This document shows, piece by piece, positions 56,301-64,000 of a stretch of DNA of 64,000 bases. Position 1 is the stretch's first letter. Every line of letters starts with the position of its first letter. Origin of the DNA: Neopestalotiopsis rosae (lineage: Eukaryota > Ascomycota > Sordariomycetes > Amphisphaeriales > Sporocadaceae); assembly GCA_023078685.1 (NCBI GenBank), contig JALGAS010000001.1, positions 6,262,001 through 6,326,000 on the forward strand, in the 5' to 3' direction. The notes under the pieces are model-generated. The model was not told the DNA's origin. It worked only from the letters and a program-made list of their open reading frames with translations, and ran no database searches. A program made the position numbers and the translations under genes.

Positions 56301-57260
56301 GTCAAGACTATCCTAGCCCACCTGCATCGACAGAACCGATACAGCAATGGTGAAATCGCAGTACTCACCCCGTATGCAGGTCAGCTTCAGATGCTGAAAG
56401 CTCAGCTGCAGCTCACCTATGACATCACCATGAATGATCTTGACACTGCTGAGCTCGAGAGTCGGAACTTGATGGTGGGCATGGGAAGAGCAACCGGGAA
56501 ACCGCGGGTCCGTGTAGCAACGGTGGACAACTTCCAAGGCGAAGAAGCCTCGGTGATCATTGTATCACTTGTGCGGAGCAACCAAAAGGGTAACTGCGGC
56601 TTCTTGAGCCAAGAAAATCGTATAAACGTCCTCCTTTCGCGTGCCAAGCATGGCATGATCATCATCGGTAATTCTGACACATATGTCCAAAATGACATGT
56701 GGTGGAAAGTTCTCCAGATGATGGAAAACGACGGGAACGTAGGGACCAGCTTTGAGCTGCCATGTACTCGGCACAAAGATGGGACGGTCCTGGCGTCCAC
56801 TGCGCAGCACTTCATCAATGGAAGTTGCCGAGAGAAGTGCGGCAGAGCCTTGAAATGTAGCCATATGTGCATGGCAACATGCCATACCAAGGCCGTTCAT
56901 GACACCACCCAGTGCCAGGCTCTCTGCGGCGCTACTCTTCCGTGTGGCCACCAATGCAAGGAGCCGTGCCACTTTCAGAGACCCTGTGGCCCTTGTGATT
57001 CCATCTCACATCGCAGCCAAAACCCGCACTTTTCTTCGAGCCAGAGCGCGTTGGCCCCCGCCACCGAGACTCGACATGAGCCTTCACTGATCACAAAGTC
57101 AATGACCAGCCAGGATCACAGGCCGCCGCCTAAAGTCGGCATTCTCAAGCTGGCTAAAGTCGGCATTCTCAAGCTGGCAGGCGATGCCTCGAGCCCCACA
57201 GCTAGAACTCGGAGCGACGCTGTACAATCAAAACAGCGCGTTGAAGCCCGTAAGCGATGA
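53343..57260 (+). CDS. NFX1-type zinc-finger SF1 helicase (ZNFX1-like)
   Basis: The first ATG of the frame, at 53343, starts MLPTPTPSPHSG; 1305 residues to the stop. The N-terminal half holds a helical armadillo-like region and a helicase-associated part. The helicase core shows Walker A GPPGTGKS (about 658), NHALDQLLEHL, DEAG-box variant CEEAGE, GDHLQLRP, RRMHPSI, TPYAGQ, VDNFQGEE and RINVLLSRAK. These are in the order of UPF1-like SF1B helicases. After the core, only about two NFX1-type Cys/His units remain (CGRALKCSHMCMATCH, CGATLPCGHQCKEPCH) before the sequence turns non-Cys and stops. Fungal relatives act in RNA silencing and heterochromatin. The normal C-terminal RZ zinc finger is in the next frame, overlapping the last 170 bases. 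Confidence 0.85.
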   Translation: MLPTPTPSPHSGTSALAPRPAASSDNNDLQHIIHRFNQLFPVPSFMRKGSAKPLGPDLPELFQTALKLANSKDAIHLNTIRRLASDEGLERIKEMIDGIPKAPQQQVWHWQSLLRPFLLVIARRNTFTAAHERPLRTIYNFLYNSSSGHLEAIYEHICNVASILVVADGQPGLSRLLHLSSAVLKQILDDTSVKSLSSVLRTTLQKLRSKCDCLPSNPSQSNNAKQTLDDILQSTEEANLNPVGSVQQQESVVHNRVMAQLIEQKPQSNAPHLTSEETMAELLRKKVDEQVLESELKGECTTLMGKMTFGDPPGKLSPHGQRHDNDHASIMNIRILPTVDEILAKRPPYVPLYDSSSWHVSGFRGLLGRHFRLLREDNFGPIRNVVRRHLQPSPANNYMYDQRDDIRTNEYVLQSLHVSCDRQDGLELHVSTSQPTEVATRRTPAHREQWWVDTKNLDWGGLVAIIGKSHAIFCVVSMATCRTFAQLNEKRDKTKKKRIRNYDPTRTLFSSATHAYAVLNPIDPVPSDIDFLLNFPGGAVQGIRMIEFSSVLLPSFKPMLMALQAMYKDGHAPLSEYLVGSSGTEAGRTAADEYIAPPAYAATLHLELGSLTENNSKLSYCPRNEPDVAQLSSRTTLDKGQATAVLNTLRRRLSLIQGPPGTGKSFTGEAIIKVLLANKTKADLGPIICICQTNHALDQLLEHLHHRRGVRRIVRLGAFSKSAIVGDMTLSKIMETTAPLPSDMIANGKRAKARKKAAGHLIAALEAHSTSNCHSREYWIRIIMELNQEFQRRAHAVDKGWSEIKARMIRGYDVIGVTTSGLAKFREMLSSVGSKVVLCEEAGEVLEAHTLVALMPHLQHFILIGDHLQLRPHTNNWAFQIANPNGKPWSWDISLFERLVKPLMSSEKRLPFDTLDVQRRMHPSIANLMRSILYPTLQDADAVKDYPPLAGFKRRLFFYHHNKLEDSPKSSRGGDFSFRNRFEVEVVKTILAHLHRQNRYSNGEIAVLTPYAGQLQMLKAQLQLTYDITMNDLDTAELESRNLMVGMGRATGKPRVRVATVDNFQGEEASVIIVSLVRSNQKGNCGFLSQENRINVLLSRAKHGMIIIGNSDTYVQNDMWWKVLQMMENDGNVGTSFELPCTRHKDGTVLASTAQHFINGSCREKCGRALKCSHMCMATCHTKAVHDTTQCQALCGATLPCGHQCKEPCHFQRPCGPCDSISHRSQNPHFSSSQSALAPATETRHEPSLITKSMTSQDHRPPPKVGILKLAKVGILKLAGDASSPTARTRSDAVQSKQRVEARKR

Positions 57261-58443
57261 TCCAAAGACAGCTGATCGTGCTTCCGCCTCTAAAGCCGAG
57301 AGCAGATCTCCCCCAGAGAGCGGAACAGATCATCGTGTCAACGATAACGCCATTCATGTTGCCGATGACCTGGCCAAGCTTGACAACAAACTTTGCAGAT
57401 CATTGATCACGTTCATGAGTACATCTCACAGACGCTTGGTTGCCCTGGAATTATCATTGCTTGATGAGCAAGATGCATTGCACAAGTCTCTGCTGCATGC
57501 AGTTTCGGCGGACCAGGGCGTCCGCATACCGCATAAGGGCGACCGACTAGTCATTGACGGACAGCCGTTCAAGATGATTCAGACTATTCACGATGCGAAT
57601 GCGGGACGGTACGTCTCAGCGGTTTCTTTAATGCTGAAAATGAATGAGTACCTTCGCGACATGACGGCAGAAGAGGCACAGTTCGACAATTTAATCGCAA
57701 GGAGCAAAGGGCAAGAGCGCAATGGAACCTTGGGGCAGGCCGTTTGCTGTCTCAGGCTACAGAGCAAACTCAGTGCAGTCGTACTCTTGATCCGATGTAA
57801 CGTCGTTATACTGGCCGATTTTCTGAGCTTCCGACGCCAGGCGCAGGGACAGAAGCCGGTCGTTTCGATCAACCTTGAAGAGTTTCGCGTCTTATGCCAA
57901 TTCGTCATATCGACTGCGAATGAATCACGCTACCCTCGACAGGAGGTAGAGGCTCACGTTCTGGTTGCAAAAATGATCACCATTGCAAGGGAGGTTTTAG
58001 GTCCTCTCAAAGGTGTCAATGAATCAGAGGACACAGTAGTAGCCGAGAGGCACCTGGAGGAAGCGCGTGGCCTCGTCCTGAAACATGAGAGCCTTTCATA
58101 TCTGCTCGAAGATGTCGAAGCAGTCCAAGGCGAGCTGTCTGGTTCAGCTTTTGGACACATCGTACCCAGCTCAGAGAAACGCTCCAGATGGAGACTTTAC
58201 AGTCAAGAATTCCAAGAGACTGGTTACTGGCATGTTTGCGCCAATGGCCACCCATTCAGTCTTGAAAAAGAGACGGACCGCACGGTGTGCTGCTGCGAGT
58301 GCGACGCGCCTGCTGGAGAGCACATTATCGACAATCAAGAGAAGCGCGAGGTGGATTGCGCTGGCTCATTCGAAGTTGACTCCGATGCGGATGATGACTT
58401 ATTTGATGGGCTGACACAAGGCTTCTCTAGGCTCGATATTTAG
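57091..58443 (+). CDS. C-terminal part of the ZNFX1-like gene in another frame
   Basis: This frame is open from 57091 and has its first ATG at 57184, 77 bases before the helicase stop. It encodes a helical region, then a single finger, GYWHVCANGHPFSLEKETDRTVCCCECDAPAGE, which matches the RZ-type zinc finger that ends ZNFX1-family proteins, and an acidic tail. By family layout it belongs to the helicase protein. Joining needs an unrecognised intron, a one-base indel in 57091-57260, or a frameshift. A weak donor (gtgatt, near 56994) with an acceptor near 57096 is one option. Translation as a separate protein is the alternative. It is 419 residues if counted from 57184. Confidence 0.7.
57131..57178 (+). 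repeat. perfect 24-base tandem duplication
   Basis: taaagtcggcattctcaagctggc occurs twice back to back (57131-57154, 57155-57178). In the helicase frame it adds eight residues (KVGILKLA twice). It lies exactly where the helicase frame and the zinc-finger frame overlap. Confidence 0.95.
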
Positions 58444-59113
58444 TTTGAGGAAGACCAAATCTTGGGAAGAAGGAGACGAGGAAAATGTGAGGAGTAATAC
58501 GACACTGCCACCGGCTTGTAGATAGAATTGAACTGCTATAGCGGGAAATGAAAGATGACTTGATCTACAAAATTTCCCGTACCAAGAGAGCGATGCACGA
58601 AGTATGGAGGTCTAGGTAATGTTCGTGGTAGTGAGGCGGAATAGTGCAGTACCTAGACCGTTGCACTACCCTGCAGCAGCCCTGATGCAGCTCATTTGTC
58701 CCCTGGGCTCGATTTTGGTCTGCCGGTTGTAGCGGCATATGCGCCCAGCTAAGCCCCCCTTGGCTATTCCCAATGACGTCGCACCCCTCCAAAACATGCT
58801 CCAGTCTGGTGCCGTTCAAGCGCAAGTGTGCCTTAACCCCTCCACTTCGAGAGACGGGAAAGCTGAAGGGCTGATGAACGTTCAGGTCCCAATCATTTCA
58901 GGGTCCTTGAAGCCAATAAAGAAAAGAGCGGAGCTTGCGTGGCCTTAATCGCGAGACGGGCGTGTTTTTGGTGATTGAAGAAATCCCGACTGAACTCAAT
59001 CCGACTGACGGTTAGGGAGATTTACAACAAGGTCGGTGAATGTCCGTCTGCATCCAGTTGGAGCTTTCCGTCTAACTTACAACAACAGCCCCTCCTCCAC
59101 CTCATATTACAAC
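58444..59113. other. intergenic
   Basis: 3' end of the zinc-finger frame and upstream region of the Sro7/Lgl gene. No gene seen. Confidence 0.4.
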
Positions 59114-62100
59114 ATGGCGAGCTTTCTCAGAGGCAAGCAGGCGGGCATGTCAAATGACTTGTCGGCCGCCATCCTGCCAGAGCTGTTTGCGCCCGATGAT
59201 CGCTTTCGCTATGGAATCAACTCCCAGATCAGGTTCGTGTCTGCTGAGACTTTGCGAGCGCACACCACACCATACCTGTCGGCTGACCTTTGCCAACTTT
59301 CCGTTGCAGCTGTATCGCATACGAACCCGTTCAATCCCTCATCGCAGTCGGAACCAAGCAGTCGAAATTCGGAACCGGCCGTATCGAGGTATTTGGCCAG
59401 AGTCGAGTACACAAGTTCCTAGTGCCCCCGAGGCCCTGCTCCTTTGCCGACCTGCAATTCTGCGCCAACCGCCTCATCAGTCTCGACACCAAGAACGAAA
59501 TTATAATATGGAATCTCGACACTGGAGCCCGAGTCACAGGCTTCCATGCCCCAGGAGTCATTACCTCGATGGTCACCGATCCCATGCTCGACTGGTGCTT
59601 TTTGGGAACGGCAAGTGGTGAAGTGGTTGCATATGATTTGGACCGGGAAAGGCTCTCGCCATTGAAGCTTCCCAACTTCTGGCCTCAATATGATTCCAAG
59701 GCCAGGGCCGTCGGTCTGGTGTCTATGCAGCTGCACCCCCGAGATATTGGCAAGCTCATGATTGCATATACCCATGGAATCGCCCTCTACTCCTTCAAGC
59801 AGAACAAGGCGACCCAGTTCTTTGAGTACCAGGTTCCACCGGGAGCTCCTGGAGGCAACACCATTGCTGTCGACTCCATGAGGAAGCCCAAGATTACTCA
59901 CGCCGTGTGGCATCCGACGGGAACTTTTATTGTAACAGCGCACGATGACGGGAGCCTCGTCTTCTGGGACGCCAAGGACGGCAGAGTTGTCATGGCGCGA
60001 ACTCTGTACGATTTCAACGTTGACAAGCCGGTGCCAAATTCTGGGAACTCGAGCGCGAAACACCCCTATGTCCGCATCGCCTGGTGCTGCAAGGAGAACC
60101 CCGAGGACTCTGGACTCCTGATTGCTGGTGGTCAGACATTGGATCAGCCGGCGAACGCGTTATTGTTCATCGACCTCGGCGTCACGCCAAACTATCAAAC
60201 ATCGTCCTGGCAGGCCCTGGCCGACTATTGCAGAGGCAAGCGCGAAAATATCCTTGAGACACCGGCTGGTGCCGAGATTGTCGACTTCTACCTGATACCC
60301 CGCTACTCTCCTCATTTTGCCGGCGCGCAAGACCCGATCGCGGTCATGACTCTACTGTCATCTGGTGAACTGCTTACTCTGAGCTTTCCCAGCGGGTATC
60401 CCATCTCACCAACAAACCAGCTTCATCCATCGCTGTCATTTGTGCACCCTTTTGCAGTCAAGTTCAATGTTACAACTCTGGAGCGCTCCAGGTGGTTGGG
60501 CATGGTCGAGACTCGCAACCAAGGCGATCTCCTGTTGAAGGGAGGCAAAGAAGCGCCATTGCCGCATCGCAAGTTTGTTGGCAGAAGCATTATTCAGGTA
60601 GCTCACGCTGATGGCACAATCCGCATCTGGGATGCTGGCCACGGTGATGAAATCGAGAACCCTACTCAGCTCCAGGTGGACATTGCTCGCTCTTTGAATC
60701 GATATGATGATATCAACATCACGTCGATGAGCATGGCTTCCAACACTGGAGAGTTTGCCGTGGGTACAAGCGGTGGCGAGGTGGTCATTTACCGATGGGA
60801 CGGGAACCGGTTTTATGGAAAGAACCAGACACAGCATTTGGACCCGAACCCTGGTGGACTCACTGATATCAGTTCCAGAGCAGAGCCTTCACTCAAACAA
60901 GGTCTTCAGCCATACTCGCTGTACGAAATGATGCAGGGGCCCATTTCTGTAGTCAAGGTTGCCGATGTCGGTTTCATTGGTGTGGGATCAGAGAATGGCT
61001 TCTTCAGCATCATTGATATGCGTGGTCCTACCATCATCTCGCAAGTGTCAATGGCCGAATTCGCAAAGCAGGACAAGCGATCATCCTTCCTCAGAGGCGA
61101 CAAGGGATCAGCAGGCGCCAAGGAATGGCCAGTAGTCATTCAATTTGGTGTCATGACCTTGGAGAATGACAAGTTCTCCAGCATCTGCTGCTTTGTCGGT
61201 ACGAACCAAGGGCGGGTCATCACGTTTACTCTTCTCCCGGCAGGCAATGGATACACTGCCAAGGTTGCCGGAGTTACCCATCTGAGCGACAAGGTTGTAG
61301 CCATTTGCCCGATTGTGGCAGACACTGGAAAGCCGGCATACGCCACTGGCCATGCAGTTGCTGGGCTGCGGGAAGGCAAGCAGGTCAATGGACTGATTGT
61401 TGTTGGTATGTTGTCACAAGGGTTACCTATCCTATCGAAACCGATTGATACTAATGTAGAATTTTCTTCAAACAGTAACTCAGACAGAAGCACGCATCTT
61501 CAAGCCAGCATCTGCCAAGGGTGCTTCTAAATCATTCGATGATTACCTATGCGATGCGGCGGCTGTTGTAGAACTCGACCTACATGGCATGGCTCTGGTA
61601 GGCGTCTTTGGTGATCGCATGACCCGGGCCTTTTCGCTTCCAGGTCTCAAGGAGATTGGCAGCGCACCACTCAAGATGATGGACGGCAGCCGAAGCACGG
61701 ATACCATTGTTGACGAGGACGGCAATGTGTTCTGCTGGACCGGTCCGTCGGAACTTGCCATTTTGAATGTGTGGGGTGCCGGTCAAGAAATCTCAAACAC
61801 GGCAGATGTTCTCATCAACCCGGGACTCAGGGTCCCGCCCCGACCTACAATCTCCAATGTTCAGTGGCTGTCGGGCACGCAGTACATTACACCCACCGAC
61901 CTGGATCTGCTCATCGGAGGTCCAGATAGGCCTCCTAGCAAGCGCATGATTGCTGCCACAGCCGCAGAGCAGCAAGGTGCATCTGGGCAGATGAACCCCG
62001 TCTATGCTGATGCCAGGCGAGCAGAGGGATGGGGCGAATACTTGACCAGGTCGCTCAATGAGCGAACAGAGAAGCTCAATCTGACCGGAGAATCATTGGA

Positions 62101-62206
62101 GAATGCGGCAGATGCCAGTCAGCGATGGGCCGACGACGCCTCGAAGTGGGTGGGACAACAAAAGAGAAATATGCTTCTGGGAGGACTCAAGAGCAAGTTC
62201 TTGTAA
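59114..62206 (+). CDS. Lgl/tomosyn family protein, Sro7 homologue
   Basis: Three exons (59114-59232, 59310-61405, 61476-62206) give 981 residues, matching Sro7/Sro77 and tomosyn size. WD40-type beta-propellers fill most of the length, for example IISLDTKNEIIIWNLDTGARV, HDDGSLVFWDAKDGRV and HADGTIRIWDAGHG. The C-terminal 55 residues (NERTEKLNLTGESLENAADASQRWADDASKW) form an R-SNARE-like coiled coil, as in tomosyn. The protein binds the plasma-membrane t-SNARE Sec9 and the Rab Sec4 and controls exocytosis and polarised growth. The cytosolic pool is peripheral to the plasma membrane. The first intron uses a gttcgt donor, slightly off consensus. Confidence 0.92.
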
Positions 62207-62772
62207 ACTTGGACATTTTCCATAGTTGTGTGATGGGCTAGTCGCTATGGTTCTGCTTTTATACGGCGTTTTGGTGTTGACTGCAGTATGAAGATTCCCC
62301 TACTTTGAACTTTGTGGATCAGACAGAAAAATCATTCTTGGTCATTGATGAGTGAATTCAATCAGATTAAGTCAATATTTGATGTTATAGACGAAAGCTG
62401 ATGAACTTGCCCAGTCACTGGCTTGTGAAGTGCAAATAGTATACAACTCACAGTCAATTTGGCCGCCCTTCCCCACAATGGTCGGTCGGTTCTCGATTAC
62501 TCCTGGCTTGCTCGGCCATAAGCTGCTGCATCTCCACTTTATTCCCTGGAGCTCGGAAACAACCAACCAACAGTGGTGCAGGCATAATAAGCTGCCGGCT
62601 AAACATTACACATTACCAACCCGATTTTCGCAACGGATCTCTAAGCTTGAGCTTACAGTCAGTCACTCACTCACTCACTCATTCACGATCCCTTTGACGC
62701 GTACTCTCACACCAACTGTCGCCGATACGAACCCGCAATCAAGGACAATAGCACACCACCTCGTTCTTCAAA
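62207..62772. other. intergenic with (TCAC)n microsatellite
   Basis: Contains a tetranucleotide repeat (tcac)n at about 62662-62686, just before the Isa2 start region. No gene is seen. Confidence 0.6.
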
Positions 62773-63653
62773 ATGCCTCCTCGCTGTATAAACCCGCCCT
62801 CGGCCGCCAAGCTGTTTGTGCAGCTCTCTGCCGGCGCCCGCCAGAGCTCCTCCATTCTCGAAGTCTTTCTGCCGCGACAGCAGCACTTCCGACATCTCCG
62901 AACCGCCACAACTGTACAACAACCCAGGAGCGGTACTTGTTCTATTCAGCGCCACATCATCCGAAGCCATGCCTCGCTCAGGAATACTTCGTCGCAGTCC
63001 TTTTCCCGCCGCGCCTTTAGCAGTACAAGTTCCCGGCGGAGGACCCAAGCGATTCGCAATCCGCAGGTGGACGAGGAGGGCAAAGAAATGATGCTGGAGA
63101 TTACACCGCGCGCAGCTCAGGTATGTTGAGGCATGGAAGCAAGTCCTGCTTCGGATTGCTGACAAATCACCTCTTATAACAGCGCCTCACAAAAATCATG
63201 GAAAAGGACAAGAACCCATATCTCGCCCTGCGCATACAAGTAGAATCAGGCGGCTGCCACGGCTTCCAGTACCGCATGGGCCTGGTGACATTACCGTCGT
63301 CGCTGGCCCCGTCGCCGGAGGCTGCGACACCAGACGAGCCGTCCCCCGCGACCGAGGCCGAAGTGGCGCCCTCGACGACCACCACGACGAGCACGGACGC
63401 GCTTCAGCAAGAGCTCACCGAGGAAGATACCATTTTCGCATTTGCCAAGGACGATGCCGCGGTGGAAGACGGTAGCGAAGATGCGCTGGCCACGGCGCCC
63501 AAGATTGTGCTCGATGGACCCAGTCTGGACTTGTTAAAGGGCTCCAAGCTTGATTTCACCATGGAGCTCATTGGTAGCCAGTTCAAGATTGTGGATAATC
63601 CGGCGGCTTCTAGTAGCTGTGGTTGTGGTACTAGTTTCGACATTAAGATGTGA
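62773..63653 (+). CDS. Isa2-type mitochondrial iron-sulfur assembly protein
   Basis: Two exons (62773-63120, 63183-63653) give 272 residues. The first about 90 are Arg/Ser-rich and lack acidic residues, typical of a mitochondrial import sequence. The A-type core starts at LEITPRAAQRLTKIMEK. The metal-binding Cys are in SGGCHGFQYRM and near the C-terminus in SCGCGTSFDIKM. Isa1, Isa2 and Iba57 mature [4Fe-4S] proteins such as aconitase and lipoyl synthase. Unusually, about 65 residues rich in Pro, Thr, Glu and Ala are inserted between the first Cys motif and the IVLDGPSLDLLKGSKLDF strand. Confidence 0.9.
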
Positions 63654-64000
63654 TGAGGCACTGGAAGCTACTTGAAGAGAGCAAGGCTTCTTCTCCGGAC
63701 AGACGGTACCTTACACGACTCTTGGCGAAAAGCTCGGAAACTTCCATAGCGGAATGCCGAAGCTGCGGAGTTGAAAGACACGATTCTATAATGAATCAGG
63801 ATGTACATTATGATTAGGAAAGCGAGCAAAAGCCTCCTTTCAAGTCTGATAACTCAACATTGAGCGAATTGATCATAATAGTAATTTGACTGTGCCAAAA
63901 AGGATATAGATCCATGTCAGTCTATCCCAATTCCTCTGATTCACATACTGGTCTCGACATTCAGGCTCGAGAATTCGGCTCTGTTCACGGTAGATTGGTT
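63654..64000. other. right-edge region
   Basis: 3' flank of the Isa2 gene to the window edge. Nothing recognised. Confidence 0.4.

Noticed and set aside
62662..62686. TCAC repeat as a possible CRISPR-like or origin element
   Set aside because: It is a simple tetranucleotide microsatellite without spacers. CRISPR arrays are not expected in a fungal genome.
1..64000. tRNA or rRNA genes
   Set aside because: I looked by eye for B-box-like ggttcga strings and found none with a matching A box and acceptor stem. A covariance-model scan would settle it.

Overview
The window is filamentous-ascomycete DNA (Pezizomycotina; the style of the genes suggests a Sordariomycete, but I cannot name a species). 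Genes carry many short GT-AG introns of about 48-85 bases with CTAAC/CTGAC-like branch sites. The families are typically fungal: Zn2Cys6 regulator, HET proteins, AA9 polysaccharide monooxygenase, DUF3632 and an Sro7/Lgl protein. Exon joins below were worked out by hand from splice signals and reading frame. Where I quote a protein length, the exon lengths add up to a multiple of three.

Region 1 (about 0.8-16.7 kb) is the most interesting. It looks like an undescribed biosynthetic cluster for a dikaritin-type fungal RiPP (ribosomally made, Kex2-processed, UstYa-cyclised peptide; relatives are ustiloxin, phomopsin and asperipin). It holds an 88-residue secreted precursor with two identical core-bearing repeats ending ...NYYAVPP (4815-5306), two UstYa/DUF3328 oxidases (825-2011 and 3087-4118), a UstQ-like membrane-anchored tyrosinase (12002-13399), a Zn2Cys6 regulator (6012-8773), a sucrose/GPH-type transporter (9613-11377) and an O-methyltransferase (15232-16655). 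Precursor, UstY pair and tyrosinase are the set known to macrocyclise ustiloxin. No P450, flavin monooxygenase, desulfurase or peptidase of that pathway is visible, but the cluster starts near the left edge and may continue beyond it.

Region 2 (16.7-31.4 kb) is accessory-looking: a gene-poor gap, a TLC-like membrane protein, two HET-domain proteins (one with a novel-looking middle repeat array and ankyrins), a DUF3632 protein and an alcohol-acetyltransferase-like enzyme.

Region 3 (32.1-36.2 kb) is a convergent plant-cell-wall pair: a GH3 beta-xylosidase and an AA9 LPMO. Region 4 (36.2-64 kb) has core genes in large intergenic spaces: glutamine synthetase, a nitrilase, a DJ-1/PfpI protein, a secreted phosphoesterase with a Pro-Lys and Gly-rich tail, an NFX1-type SF1 helicase whose zinc-finger tail lies in another frame, an Sro7/Lgl homologue and the mitochondrial Fe-S protein Isa2.
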